Source of the DNA: Streptomyces klenkii
Lineage (GTDB): Bacteria > Actinomycetota > Actinomycetes > Streptomycetales > Streptomycetaceae
Direction of reading: 5' to 3'
NCBI RefSeq assembly: GCF_003626645.1
Contig: NZ_RBAM01000001.1
Location: 1-64,000 of the forward strand
Length of the DNA: 64,000 nt
Part shown: one piece after another, positions 1-9,640 of the stretch
Layout of the letters: each line of letters begins with the position of its first letter
How positions within the stretch are numbered: position 1 is the first letter of the stretch
Translations under genes and position numbers: made by a program
Notes under the pieces: model-generated
The model's database searches: none
Seen by the model: only the letters and a program-made list of their open reading frames with translations
Told to the model about the DNA's origin: nothing

Positions 1-185
1 ACGTCAATGCCGTGAACGGTGTGCCGTCGAAGGGTCTGCTTCAGGTGATCGACCCGACGTTCAAGGCGTACCACGTCGAGGGCACGTCCTGGGACATCTA
101 CGACCCGGTCGCCAACATCACCGCCGCTTGCAACTACGCGGCCGACAAGTACGGCTCGATGGACAACGTCAACTCCGCGTACTGA
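1..185 (+). CDS. C-terminal end of a transglycosylase SLT-domain protein (partial)
   Basis: Only the last 60 codons are in the window; the gene enters from the left and stops with TGA at 183-185. The visible residues include SKGLLQVIDPTFKAYH, which matches the substrate-binding G-L-x-Q part of lytic transglycosylase (SLT) domains, followed by a typical SLT end with alternating Asn/Tyr/Ala helices (NYAADKYGS). In streptomycetes such domains sit at the C-terminus of secreted cell-wall hydrolases that cut the glycan strand of peptidoglycan. The N-terminus, signal peptide and catalytic Glu are outside the window, so the exact subfamily cannot be told. Confidence 0.75.
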   Translation, partial: VNAVNGVPSKGLLQVIDPTFKAYHVEGTSWDIYDPVANITAACNYAADKYGSMDNVNSAY

Positions 186-208
186 GTCGTAGCTGAACAT
201 CATCGCAA

Positions 209-250
209 GGGCGGTGGCGCCCCGGAACGGAATCCGGGGCGCCACCGCCC
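209..250. terminator. Strong intrinsic terminator between convergent genes
   Basis: A perfect 17-bp stem (209-225 paired with 234-250) with an 8-base loop lies between the stop of the transglycosylase on the plus strand and the stop of the phosphatase on the minus strand (stop codon at 252-254). It is followed by a short T run on the plus strand. Its place between two converging stop codons suggests it ends transcription from both sides. Confidence 0.85.
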
Positions 251-251
251 T

Positions 252-1355
252 TTACGGTTTGCGCCTGATGGCGATCAGCGCGGCGTCGTCGCCGAGGGAT
301 CCGCCCGCGTGGTCGAGCAGGTCCTCGTGGAGGCGCCGTACCAGGCTCCGGGGATCCCGCTCGCCCCACGACGCCAGCCGCTCGGTGAGGGGATAGAACG
401 TGCCGTGGGCGTCGCGGGCCTCGATGACGCCGTCGGTGTACAGCAGGAGCAGCGCGCCGACGGGGAACTCGAAGGTGTCGGCTTCGTAGTCCTTCTCCGT
501 CGTGGGCGCCCCCAGACCGAGGGGCAGGTACGGGTCGGGAATCTCCAGGGGTACGACTTCGCCGCCGCGGACGAGGATCGGTGGCGGGTGGCCGCAGTCG
601 ATGACGTGCACCCGGGGCTCGCCGTCGGGGATCTCCAGGACGGCCGCCGTGATGAAGCTTTCCCCCGCCGCGAGGTCGTCGGCCGGTTCCTCGGCGTCCC
701 AGTACACGGTGTTGTGCAAGTGTGCGACCAGCCGGGGGAGCGGGGGGAAGCGGTGCGCGGCGGCGTGGAAGGCGCCGAGGAGCAGGGCGGCGTCCCCGAC
801 GGCGGTGAAGCCCTTGCCGCGCGAGTCGCCGATCAGGAGGCGGGTGGCGTCCCGGGCGCGGACCGCCGCGTACAGGTCGCCACCGATCTGCGCCTCGGCC
901 TCGGCCGCCACGTACGCCGAGGCCAGCTCCAGCGGGCCGATCTGCGCCGGAAGGGGCTTGAGCAGGACCTTCTGCGCCACGTCGGCGACCCAGCGGGCGC
1001 GGTCGAGCGCTTGTTCGCGCCGTTCGTGGACGGCACGGAAGGCCACGAGGAAGATGGTGGCCAGGAACAGGGCCGCCGTCTGCGTCTGGTGGTCCGCCGT
1101 CAAGGTGCGGCCGAAGAGGAGGCCCAGGACGATCTGCGCGGCGACGGCCACGGCTCCGATCGCCGCGGTCAGCCGTGCGCTGCCGAACGTCGCGGTGAGC
1201 GCAGGAGCGGCGACGAGCAGCGGGCCGAGGTGGATGTCCGGGCCGGTCGACAGATCCGCCACCATGATCACGGCGATCAGCCCCAGGGGTGCGGCAAGCA
1301 GCGCGCGCCGGCCCCCCGAGAGACGGGCTCCTGCCGGCGGGAACTGGATGCGCAT
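252..1355 (-). CDS. Membrane-anchored PP2C/SpoIIE-type serine/threonine phosphatase
   Basis: A 367-residue protein. The N-terminal third is hydrophobic, with about four membrane segments between residues 18 and 108. A short linker (roughly 110-130) leads to a C-terminal SpoIIE/PP2C domain: IGGDLYAAVR carries the first metal-binding Asp, LLIGDSRGKG the second, and LLYTDGVIEARD and GDDAALIAIR the last two. All the usual metal-binding Asp residues are present, so it should be an active phosphatase. Streptomycetes have dozens of these proteins, which usually dephosphorylate anti-anti-sigma factors in stress signalling. No HAMP, GAF or PAS domain is visible. The partner is unknown because no anti-sigma gene lies nearby. 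Confidence 0.9.
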   Translation of the reverse strand: MRIQFPPAGARLSGGRRALLAAPLGLIAVIMVADLSTGPDIHLGPLLVAAPALTATFGSARLTAAIGAVAVAAQIVLGLLFGRTLTADHQTQTAALFLATIFLVAFRAVHERREQALDRARWVADVAQKVLLKPLPAQIGPLELASAYVAAEAEAQIGGDLYAAVRARDATRLLIGDSRGKGFTAVGDAALLLGAFHAAAHRFPPLPRLVAHLHNTVYWDAEEPADDLAAGESFITAAVLEIPDGEPRVHVIDCGHPPPILVRGGEVVPLEIPDPYLPLGLGAPTTEKDYEADTFEFPVGALLLLYTDGVIEARDAHGTFYPLTERLASWGERDPRSLVRRLHEDLLDHAGGSLGDDAALIAIRRKP

Positions 1356-1468
1356 GTCCCTTGCTTACCGCCCGTCCCTGCCGTCCGGCCCCTGCGACAC
1401 GGGGGAGGCGCCGGGACGGTGCCCGGCAGGGGACGCCTCCGGACGGCGTCGGACGCCGTCGGGCCGGG

Positions 1469-2050
1469 TCAGACGGCGTCCAGCGCCGGGGCGATGACGG
1501 CGAACGCGCGGTCGATCAGTTCGTCGGGGTCCTCGGCACCGTCGCTGCCGCTCCACCGGTGCAGCACCGCGTCGAACGCGGTCAGTGCCATCCCGGCGGC
1601 CAGCCGCGGATACAGGTCGGTGCCGGGGTCGCGCCCCAGCCGGTGCGCCAGCTCCGCCGCCAGGTCGTCGCGCCACTGCGCCTGGCGTTCGAGGAAGCGC
1701 GCGTGCAGGGCGGGGGTGCGCAGGATCAGCTGCACCACGCGCAGCGCCCGGTCGGAGTGGTCGGCGCAGGTGGCGATGGGGACGCCCACGGTGTGCCGCA
1801 GCGCCGCGGACGGCCGCTCCCCGGCGGGGCGGGCCGCCAGCGCCGTGTGCATGTCGGCGCCCATACCGGCCAGGAACTGGACGACCACGTCCTCCTTGGA
1901 CGCGAAGTAGCGGAAGAACGTCCGCTTGGAGACGCCGGCGGCCGTCGCGATCTCGTCGATGGTGACCGCGTCGAACCCGTTCGACGCCAGTAGTTGCAGC
2001 GCGGCTTCGGTCAGCTCGTTCGAGACGAGCTGCCGTTTGCGCTGAGCCAT
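1469..2050 (-). CDS. TetR family transcriptional regulator
   Basis: The 193-residue product begins with MAQRKRQ and has a classic N-terminal TetR helix-turn-helix (VTIDEIATAAGVSKRTFFRY, about residues 30-50). A longer reading frame begins at 2125, but its first 25 residues are not TetR-like and would run across the palindromes at 2089-2131, so the ATG at 2050 is preferred. The C-terminal ligand domain is not similar to any subfamily I can name. It is divergent from a short-chain dehydrogenase, with a compact palindromic intergenic region, so it most likely represses that gene and itself. Confidence 0.88.
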   Translation of the reverse strand: MAQRKRQLVSNELTEAALQLLASNGFDAVTIDEIATAAGVSKRTFFRYFASKEDVVVQFLAGMGADMHTALAARPAGERPSAALRHTVGVPIATCADHSDRALRVVQLILRTPALHARFLERQAQWRDDLAAELAHRLGRDPGTDLYPRLAAGMALTAFDAVLHRWSGSDGAEDPDELIDRAFAVIAPALDAV

Positions 2051-2088
2051 GCTCACTTCGGGGCGGGAACTCACCGGACGATGGTAAC

Positions 2089-2131
2089 GCCATGCCTCGC
2101 ATGGCACTCGATGACACCTTGACACCGAGTG
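2089..2131. promoter_or_regulatory. Two adjacent palindromes, probable TetR operators
   Basis: The gap between the TetR and SDR genes has two dyads. The first (2089-2105) is a perfect 7-bp repeat, GCCATGC-CTC-GCATGGC. The second (2105-2131) pairs CACTCGATGAC with GACACCGAGTG around a 5-bp centre, matching 9 of 11 positions. The second also contains a TTGACA-like -35 element (2119-2124) reading toward the SDR gene. Size, symmetry and place are as expected for TetR-dimer sites controlling both divergent promoters. Confidence 0.6.
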
Positions 2132-2154
2132 ACAGCAGGGGCAGTGTGTGCCGC

Positions 2155-3126
2155 ATGACCAAGCAGGTGAAGCAGGCTACGAAGCAGCAGTGGACCGCCG
2201 GGCAGATGCCGGACCAGACCGGGCGGGTGTTCGTCGTCACCGGAGCCAACAGCGGCCTCGGCCTGGCGACCACCCGGGCGCTCGCCCACCGGGGCGGGCA
2301 CGTGATTCTGGCGGTGCGCGACGAGGAGAAGGGCCGCAGGGCGGCCGCCGGCATCACCGCCGGACGGCCGGGCGCCCGGCTCGACGTACGCCGCCTCGAC
2401 CTGGCCGACCTCGACTCGGTCCGGGACTTCTCCGACCGGCTGCACGCCGACCACCCGCGGCTGGACGTGCTCATCAACAACGCCGGAGTGATGGCGCCGC
2501 CCCGGTCGCTGAGCGCGCAAGGCCACGAGTTGCAGTTCGCCTGCAACCACCTCGGCCACTTCGCGCTCACCGGGCTTCTGCTCGACCTGCTGACCGCCGG
2601 GCGCGCCCCCCGCGTGGTCACGGTGAGCTCGGTCAACCACCGCAAGGCGCGCCTCCGCTTCGACGACCTCGCCGGTGAGCGCGCGTACTCGCCCATGGGC
2701 TTCTACAACCAGTCGAAGCTCGCCAACGCCGTCTTCGGGTACGAGCTCCACCGGCGGCTGGCCGGCGTCGCCAGCCCGGTGCGCAGCGTGCTCGCCCACC
2801 CCGGCTACACCGCCACCAACCTTCAGACGAGCGCGCCGACCGGCCTGTGGCGGGTTGTCTTCGGCAGGATCGGCAACCCCCTCTTCGCCCAGACCCCGGC
2901 TCAGGGCGCGCTGCCGCAGCTCTACGCGGCCACCGCCCCGGACGCGGAGGGCGGTCAGTTCATCGGCCCCGACGGCCCGGCCGAGCTGCGCGGCGGCCCG
3001 ACGCGGGTGCCGCTCGCCCCCGCGGCAGCCGACTCCGCGACCGCGCGGCGCCTGTGGGAGCTGTCGGAACGCATGACCGGGGTGCGGTTCCCGATCCCGG
3101 CCGGTCGGCCTGCTGGCCTGGTCTGA
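2155..3126 (+). CDS. Short-chain dehydrogenase/reductase (retinol dehydrogenase-like)
   Basis: The 323-residue protein is an extended classical SDR. It shows the Rossmann NAD(P)-binding motif TGANSGLG near residue 27, the NNAG motif (LINNAGVM) near residue 105, a catalytic Ser in VVTVSSVNH, and the Tyr-Lys pair YNQSK. HPGYTATNL after the active site is typical of the retinol dehydrogenase/WW-domain oxidoreductase branch. The start MTKQVKQ at 2155 is chosen because the upstream in-frame ATG at 2092 lies inside the operator. Substrate is unknown; control by the divergent TetR suggests induction by a small molecule, perhaps a toxic carbonyl or the substrate itself. Confidence 0.88.
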   Translation: MTKQVKQATKQQWTAGQMPDQTGRVFVVTGANSGLGLATTRALAHRGGHVILAVRDEEKGRRAAAGITAGRPGARLDVRRLDLADLDSVRDFSDRLHADHPRLDVLINNAGVMAPPRSLSAQGHELQFACNHLGHFALTGLLLDLLTAGRAPRVVTVSSVNHRKARLRFDDLAGERAYSPMGFYNQSKLANAVFGYELHRRLAGVASPVRSVLAHPGYTATNLQTSAPTGLWRVVFGRIGNPLFAQTPAQGALPQLYAATAPDAEGGQFIGPDGPAELRGGPTRVPLAPAAADSATARRLWELSERMTGVRFPIPAGRPAGLV

Positions 3127-3252
3127 CCGGCCCCGGCCTGCTCCGACCGGCTCTGACCTGTACTGACAGGCTCCCCCGGGCCCGGACCGCCCGTGTGAGA
3201 TCCTCCCGCACTGGTGCACCAGTTGCACGGGTTCCGGCCGTGGAGGGCGAAG

Positions 3253-3813
3253 ATGTACGCGATATCCCTGGGTGACGACGGCGCGGAGCTGCGCCCGCTC
3301 GAACCGTGGCAGGCCGGGGAGCTCCTGGCCCACGTGGACCGGGGACGGGAGTTCATCGGGCAGTACAACGGGCTGCCCGACATCATCACGGACCTGGGAT
3401 CGAGCCGGGCGTTCCTCCGGACGTACGTGGAGAAGGCCGCGGCCGACACCGGGCGGATCTGCGGCATCTGGACGGGCGGCACGCTGGTCGGCGCGGTCTG
3501 CCTGCGGACGATGGACGTCGAGCAGGGCACCGCCGAGGCGGGCTGCTGGCTGGAGCCGGCGGCGGTGGGCAAGGGGCTGGTGACCCGCGCCGTGCGCGCG
3601 CTCATCGACTGGGCCGTCCAGGAGCGGGGCATCCACCGCGTGGAGTGGTGGGTCTCCGCGGAGAACGAGCCCAGCAAGGCCGTGGCCCGGCGCCTCGGCA
3701 TGACGAGGGACGGCGTACTGCGCGAGAGCTTCCTGTACCGGGGAAAGCGGCACGACGAGGAGATCTGGTCGGTGCTCGCCCCGCAGTGGCGCGAGGCCGA
3801 GCGGGCTTCCTGA
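3253..3813 (+). CDS. GNAT N-acetyltransferase, RimL-like
   Basis: A 186-residue RimJ/RimL-type acetyltransferase. It begins with a beta strand followed by LRPLEPWQA, has the acetyl-CoA loop region (AVGKGLVTRAVRALI) and ends with the family pattern SKAVARRLGMTRDGVLRESF. The ATG at 3253 is chosen over a GTG at 3214 because a strong GGAGGG lies 5 bases upstream. RimL-type enzymes acetylate the N-terminal Ser of ribosomal protein L7/L12, but most Streptomyces paralogues act on unknown small molecules or peptides. It is a single gene, closed by a terminator at 3838-3870. Confidence 0.88.
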   Translation: MYAISLGDDGAELRPLEPWQAGELLAHVDRGREFIGQYNGLPDIITDLGSSRAFLRTYVEKAAADTGRICGIWTGGTLVGAVCLRTMDVEQGTAEAGCWLEPAAVGKGLVTRAVRALIDWAVQERGIHRVEWWVSAENEPSKAVARRLGMTRDGVLRESFLYRGKRHDEEIWSVLAPQWREAERAS

Positions 3814-3837
3814 ACCCGGCGGGCCGCGCGGCGGCGG

Positions 3838-3870
3838 GGAGCCCGGCGCCTCCGCGGATCGCCGGGCTCC
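3838..3870. terminator. Intrinsic terminator
   Basis: GGAGCCCGGCG (3838-3848) pairs perfectly with CGCCGGGCTCC (3860-3870) around an 11-base loop, between the convergent stops of the acetyltransferase and the maltokinase-cap protein. Confidence 0.7.
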
Positions 3871-3916
3871 GCCTCACAGCACGCGACGCGTGTGCGACGC
3901 ATGCGAAGCCCGTGGC

Positions 3917-4582
3917 TCAGGCCCCGGCGGCGGTGTGCAGCGTGGCGAACAGGCCCCGGGCGCGTGTGCCGTCCGGCAGCTGCCAGCAGCCGCCGACGTG
4001 GCCGGCCGTTCCCGCGGTGGGGCCGTCGGTGCCGGGCCGGAGGAGCCGGTGCAGGCGGAGCGTGGCGCCGTGCGGAACGGGCAGCTCGGTGCCCTCCCGG
4101 CCGTCCGTGGCGGTGAGTTCGGCCGGCGACGCCGGGGCCGCGACCGGGCCGTCACCGGTGAACGAGCGGGTGACCTCCCGGTCGGGGGCGTCGCTGACGT
4201 CCTGGTCCTGGGCTTGCGCCCGGCCCTCGATCAGGGCGAGCAACTCGGCGACCAGCACCGGGTCGTGACACCCGTCGTAGACCCAGCGCCGCCCCAGCAC
4301 CCCGTGCTGCATCGTGCCGACGAGGGCGTGCTCCGCTCCGTCCAGCGGGGCGCCGCGGTAGGTGAGCGGCACCAGGTAGGAGACCGGCTCGGCGCCACCG
4401 GTGTCGGTGACCACGATGAACTCCATGCCGACCTCGCCCTGCGGGTCGTCGAGCCGGAACCCGCCGGCCCTGGTCAGCTGCGGCTCTCCCGCGCCTCCCC
4501 GGTACCACGGCCTGGAGGGGAGCCAGGAGGTGAGCAGTTCGAGTTTGTTCGGCTTGAGGGTGGTGCTATGGATGACGGCCAT
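3917..4582 (-). CDS. Stand-alone maltokinase N-terminal cap-like domain protein
   Basis: A 221-residue protein. The start MAVIHSTTLKP at 4582 has GAGGA 8 bases upstream; a longer frame to 4681 lacks a ribosome site. The N-terminal half (KLELLTSWLPSRPWY, then GAEPVSYLVPLTYRGAPLDG and a Trp-Tyr-Asp-Gly loop) resembles the cap domain that precedes the kinase domain in actinobacterial maltokinase (Pep2/Mak). That enzyme makes maltose 1-phosphate for the GlgE glucan pathway. No kinase motifs (no H-x-D or DFG) are present, so this is the cap alone with a divergent C-terminal half. It may bind sugar or a protein partner. No trehalose or GlgE gene is in the window. Confidence 0.65.
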   Translation of the reverse strand: MAVIHSTTLKPNKLELLTSWLPSRPWYRGGAGEPQLTRAGGFRLDDPQGEVGMEFIVVTDTGGAEPVSYLVPLTYRGAPLDGAEHALVGTMQHGVLGRRWVYDGCHDPVLVAELLALIEGRAQAQDQDVSDAPDREVTRSFTGDGPVAAPASPAELTATDGREGTELPVPHGATLRLHRLLRPGTDGPTAGTAGHVGGCWQLPDGTRARGLFATLHTAAGA

Positions 4583-4740
4583 ACCGTGAGTCCTCTTCGG
4601 TTTCCGTAGCGCGTGCTGCGAACGCCCATACTTTCCCATGATCACCGAACCGGACCGCGGCACGGACCTCACGGACCTCACGAGGGACTACCCCGGAGCC
4701 CCGGGGGCGGTGAAGGCGCGGGCGCCCCTGCCTGCCGTGG

Positions 4741-5583
4741 CTACCGGGCCGGCGGAGACGTGAGGAAGGCGCCGATCTCCCGTGCCACGGCCTCCGGTTC
4801 GTCCAGCATGGACAGCACGTACGCGCCGGGCACTTCGGCGTACCGGCCCGCCGGCAGCAGCGCCGCCAGGCGGGGGCCGTGCTCGGGCGGCATGACGCGG
4901 TTGTCGGGGGACCACAGGACGAGCGCGTCGCCGGGGAAGCGGCGCAGGGCCTCCGTGTCGCGGATGAGCGTCTGCTTGTCGAACGGCCCGCGGCAGTAGG
5001 CGAGCAGGTCGCGCCGGACGGCGGGGTCGCGCAGGAGCGGCTCGGTCCAGCGGCGCGCGAGTGCGTCCGGCAGCGGCCGCCGCGCCATCTGCCCGAGCAG
5101 CATGGGCAGCCGGCGCAGCCGGGCCACGCGCAGCTGGCGGGCGGCGAGCTGGAGCCCGCCGGGCACGCGGACGGCGAGGGACACCATCCTGCCCGGCAGG
5201 CCGGGCGGGAAGTTGTCGAACGCCTCGCACGGGAGGATCACCTGCCGGGCCACGCGCCGGTCCAGCCCGTGGGCGGTGAGGAACAGCGCCCCGCCCCAGT
5301 CCGCGTGCACCAAGGTGACGCCGTCGAGACCGAGCGCGTCGAGGAAGCCGGCGACCAGGCGGACCTGCCCGGGCAGGGTGAGGTCGGCGTCCGGGCGCAT
5401 CGGCCGGCGGTGGGCGCCGAGCGGCAGGACCGGCCGCACGTACGTGAACCCCGCCGGGAGGAGGGGCAGGACGCGGTCCCACAGCGTGTGATCCATCAGC
5501 AGCCCGTGCAACAGGACGACCGGCGGCCCCGATCCGGTCACGTCGTACTCGATGGTGCCTGCGGATACCAGGGCTTCCCTCAT
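4741..5583 (-). CDS. Alpha/beta-fold hydrolase with Asp at the nucleophile position
   Basis: A 280-residue hydrolase-fold protein starting MREALVSAGT. The oxyanion region LLHGLLMDHTLW and the nucleophile elbow VHADWGGALF (Asp at about residue 95) look like the haloalkane dehalogenase/epoxide hydrolase type, where Asp replaces Ser. Residues CEAFDNFPP after the elbow match a Streptomyces subfamily usually annotated only as hydrolase. The segment that normally bears the catalytic His reads VPGAYVLSMLDEPE, with no His. It may therefore not be a standard hydrolase. A longer frame reaches 5733, but residues before the chosen ATG are low-complexity and no ribosome site stands out for either start. 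Confidence 0.8.
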   Translation of the reverse strand: MREALVSAGTIEYDVTGSGPPVVLLHGLLMDHTLWDRVLPLLPAGFTYVRPVLPLGAHRRPMRPDADLTLPGQVRLVAGFLDALGLDGVTLVHADWGGALFLTAHGLDRRVARQVILPCEAFDNFPPGLPGRMVSLAVRVPGGLQLAARQLRVARLRRLPMLLGQMARRPLPDALARRWTEPLLRDPAVRRDLLAYCRGPFDKQTLIRDTEALRRFPGDALVLWSPDNRVMPPEHGPRLAALLPAGRYAEVPGAYVLSMLDEPEAVAREIGAFLTSPPAR

Positions 5584-5669
5584 ACACAGCACTGTAGGAG
5601 CGCCGTCAACGGCTCCTTTCGGGCCGCGGGCCGGGCCCACGGCGGCGGCCGTGGGCCCGGCGGGGCCGT

Positions 5670-5852
5670 TCACTTGTCGGCGGTCAGCTTTCCCGCAACG
5701 CCCCAGCTGTCGGCCGGCACCTCGTGGATCCACACCTGCACGGCCTCGGCCGGGATCTGGAGGGAGTCCACGAAGGCGTCGGTGACCCGGGCCACCAGGT
5801 CACGCTTGAGCTCGATGTCGCGGGGGCCCTGCTGAATGGTGACGATGGGCAT
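5670..5852 (-). CDS. 4-oxalocrotonate tautomerase family protein
   Basis: A 60-residue protein, the normal size of 4-oxalocrotonate tautomerase subunits, which assemble as hexamers and use the N-terminal proline (Pro after the removed Met) as a general base. The sequence starts MPIVTIQQG and has IPAEAVQVWIHEVPADSWGVAG, the family pattern with the conserved beta-hairpin residues. AAGGAGC lies about 7 bases before the ATG. It follows a LysR gene on the same strand, 133 bases downstream. Substrate is unknown; relatives isomerise dienols of aromatic degradation or act promiscuously. Confidence 0.9.
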   Translation of the reverse strand: MPIVTIQQGPRDIELKRDLVARVTDAFVDSLQIPAEAVQVWIHEVPADSWGVAGKLTADK

Positions 5853-5945
5853 GAGGGTGCTCCTTCACGGTGGGGCCGGTAAGGCCGATAGGCGTTGCTG
5901 CCGGGAAACAGTTCACCGCGCGGGCCCCCTCGCCACCCAGACCCG

Positions 5946-5983
5946 GATCGCTCTCGCAGCGATCACGATTGCTGATCGTCGCT
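5946..5983. repeat. Overlapping GATCG inverted repeats between LysR and tautomerase genes
   Basis: GATCGCT (5946-5952) and AGCGATC (5958-5964) form a perfect 7-bp dyad with a 5-base centre. The second arm also pairs with TGATCGTCGCT (5973-5983). The block starts just 3 bases beyond the LysR stop codon. It could be a terminator with alternative folds, or a LysR-bound site for the tautomerase promoter. Confidence 0.5.
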
Positions 5984-5985
5984 GG

Positions 5986-6903
5986 TCAGGCGGGGGAAGG
6001 GGCGTCCATCACGGCGTCGCGCAGCAAGGCGAGCGGCCTGGAGGACGCGCCGCCGCGGACCACCAGCTCGACGGGCAGCCGGAGCCCGGGCGCGGCGAAG
6101 GGGACGAAGGCGACCCTCGGCAGCGTCATCCGCCGGGCGTTGCCGGCGTACACCACCGTCCACATCGGCGTACCCGATCCGATCGCCGCGAGGGTGTCCT
6201 GGAGGGAGCTGTACGCCGGGCCGGGCACGGGCTCGAAGCCCGCCCGCCGGCAGCTTCCCAGGACGAGGTCGACCAACGACGGGTGATTCCGGCGCTCGGT
6301 CAGGCGCAGCGGCAGTTCCGCGAGTTCGGCGAGGCCCACCGCAGGCCGCTCCGCGAGCGGGTGCCGGGCGGGTATCGCGGCCATCAGCTCGTCCTCCCAG
6401 ACCACGCGGCGGCGCAGTTCGGCACCGTCCCGTGCCGCCGCCGTGCCGGCGGCCGGGGCGGCGCCGCGGACGAACGCGGCGTCCAGCCTGCCGTCGGCGA
6501 GCCGCGCGAGCCGCTCCCGTACCGGAAGCGTCACCAGCTCCACCCGTACGCCCGGCGCGTGCTTCTCGAAGGCGTCCAGCACCCGGTCGAGCCGCTCGCC
6601 GAGCCCGGTGACCGTGCCGAGCCGGAAGACGCCGGCACCGCTGCCGGCCAGCTCCGCCGCCACCGCCCGAGCGGCGTCTTCCGCGGCCAGCACGGCACGG
6701 GCCGCGGGCAGGAAGGCCTGCCCGGCCGCCGTGAGCCGGACCAGCCGGGGCGACCGGTCGAACAGCTCGACCTTCAGCTCCCGTTCCAGCCGCCGTATCT
6801 GCTGGCTGACGGCCGGCTGGCCGATCACCAGCCGCTCGGCCGCCCGCCCGAAGTGCAGCTCCTCCGCGACGGTCACGAAATAGCGCAGCTGACGCAGCTC
6901 CAC
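5986..6903 (-). CDS. LysR family transcriptional regulator
   Basis: A 305-residue regulator with the LysR N-terminal helix-turn-helix (MELRQLRYFVTVAEELHFGR, then LVIGQPAVSQQIRRLERELK) and a periplasmic-binding-like effector domain. Effector residues resemble CbnR/CatR-type regulators (RHPLAERPAVGLAELAELPL). It is upstream of a 4-oxalocrotonate tautomerase on the same strand rather than divergent, which is unusual for LysR targets. Its closest likely target is that tautomerase or itself. The start at 6903 is the natural LysR methionine. Confidence 0.9.
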   Translation of the reverse strand: MELRQLRYFVTVAEELHFGRAAERLVIGQPAVSQQIRRLERELKVELFDRSPRLVRLTAAGQAFLPAARAVLAAEDAARAVAAELAGSGAGVFRLGTVTGLGERLDRVLDAFEKHAPGVRVELVTLPVRERLARLADGRLDAAFVRGAAPAAGTAAARDGAELRRRVVWEDELMAAIPARHPLAERPAVGLAELAELPLRLTERRNHPSLVDLVLGSCRRAGFEPVPGPAYSSLQDTLAAIGSGTPMWTVVYAGNARRMTLPRVAFVPFAAPGLRLPVELVVRGGASSRPLALLRDAVMDAPSPA

Positions 6904-7163
6904 CGGCGCCCCCTCCCCTGATTGACGCTCGACCCGGTCGATCCTGCCGCATCGGCACGGGGACGCGAGCGCCCGGGACCGCGGGCCCGGGCCGGGGGGC
7001 TCACCCTCTCGACTTCACTCTGTTGTCACCCGGCATTCATCTTTCGGCCCCCCTTGCGGCGCCGCATGGAGCACACACTGACCCCACAGCCTGATCCGCT
7101 GTTCCTCCCTCTGCTTTTCCCCTCTGCTTTTCCCCTGTTCCTCCGCTCAAGGATGCAAGGCCC

Positions 7164-7853
7164 GTGCCCGTACCTGTCACCCTCCACGGTCGCGCCGTCC
7201 GGCTCGAGCCGCTCGCCGAGCACCATGTCGAGGCCCTGGCCGCGGCCGCCGCCGAAGACCGCGGCAGCTATGCCTTCACGCCCGTGCCCAGCGGGGTCGA
7301 GGCGACCGGGCAGTACGTCGCCGACGCGCTGGCGGCGCGGGCGGCGGGGCGGGCGATGCCCTTCGCCACGGTGCGGGTCGCGGACGGGCGGGTCGTGGGG
7401 TCGACCCGCTTCTGCGAGCTGGACTACTGGCAGGGCCCGGTGCTCTGGCCGCCGGCCCCGCGCGGCCCGCTGGGCCCGCCGCTCACCGCGATCCCCGACG
7501 CCGCGGAGATCGGCGGCACCTGGCTCTCCGCGGCCGCCCAGGGCACGGGCATCAACACCGAGGCCAAGTTGCTGATGCTGCGGCACGCCTTCGAGACCTG
7601 GGGCGTACGCCGGGTGTCCCTGCGCGCCGACGCCCGCAACGTACGCTCACGCGCCGCGATCGAGCGGCTCGGCGCGGTCCTCGAAGGCGTGCACCGCGCC
7701 CACACCCGCGGCCTGGACGGCGTGGTCCGGGGCACGGCGTTCTACTCGATCCTCGACGAGGAGTGGCCCCGGGTGCGCGCACAGCTCCGGCGGCGGGTGG
7801 GCGAGCGCGGGCACCGCGGGACGACACGGATACGCACCCTCGTTCCGGCGTGA
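7164..7853 (+). CDS. GNAT N-acetyltransferase
   Basis: A 229-residue acetyltransferase with a GTG start; AAGG clusters upstream may act as ribosome site. LHGRAVRLEPLAEHHVEAL begins the fold and the C-terminal motif SLRADARNVRSRAAIERLGAVLEG is the RimL-type acetyl-CoA-binding and dimer end. A Pro-Gly-rich insertion (about residues 92-108, PVLWPPAPRGPLGPPLTAI) interrupts the central sheet and is not usual for the family. The last 25 residues are Arg-rich. Substrate unknown. It is followed by a terminator at 7866-7889 and converges with the ABC-F gene. Confidence 0.85.
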   Translation: MPVPVTLHGRAVRLEPLAEHHVEALAAAAAEDRGSYAFTPVPSGVEATGQYVADALAARAAGRAMPFATVRVADGRVVGSTRFCELDYWQGPVLWPPAPRGPLGPPLTAIPDAAEIGGTWLSAAAQGTGINTEAKLLMLRHAFETWGVRRVSLRADARNVRSRAAIERLGAVLEGVHRAHTRGLDGVVRGTAFYSILDEEWPRVRAQLRRRVGERGHRGTTRIRTLVPA

Positions 7854-7865
7854 CGGCGTGACGGC

Positions 7866-7889
7866 TCCTGCCGGGCGGGGCCGGCAGGA
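7866..7889. terminator. Intrinsic terminator
   Basis: TCCTGCCGG (7866-7874) pairs with CCGGCAGGA (7881-7889) around GCGGGG, between the convergent ends of the acetyltransferase and ABC-F genes. Confidence 0.65.
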
Positions 7890-7904
7890 ACCGTGCGCAC
7901 CGGC

Positions 7905-9509
<1,605 letters not shown>

Positions 9510-9640
9510 GGGGTAACGCTCCGAAAAGACTGAAGGACACACTTCTGGCGTGGAAGCGGGTCCTCAGCTAGGAAATTCGGGGCGTAGACATGCGGCCACC
9601 GTAAACGCGGCCCGGTGCGCTGTGCATCTGCTTTTTGCGC

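Noticed and set aside
309..1910. Long plus-strand open frame of over 500 codons across the phosphatase and TetR genes
   Set aside because: It is the complement of well-formed minus-strand genes; the product is low-complexity Arg/Gly/Ala with no domain.
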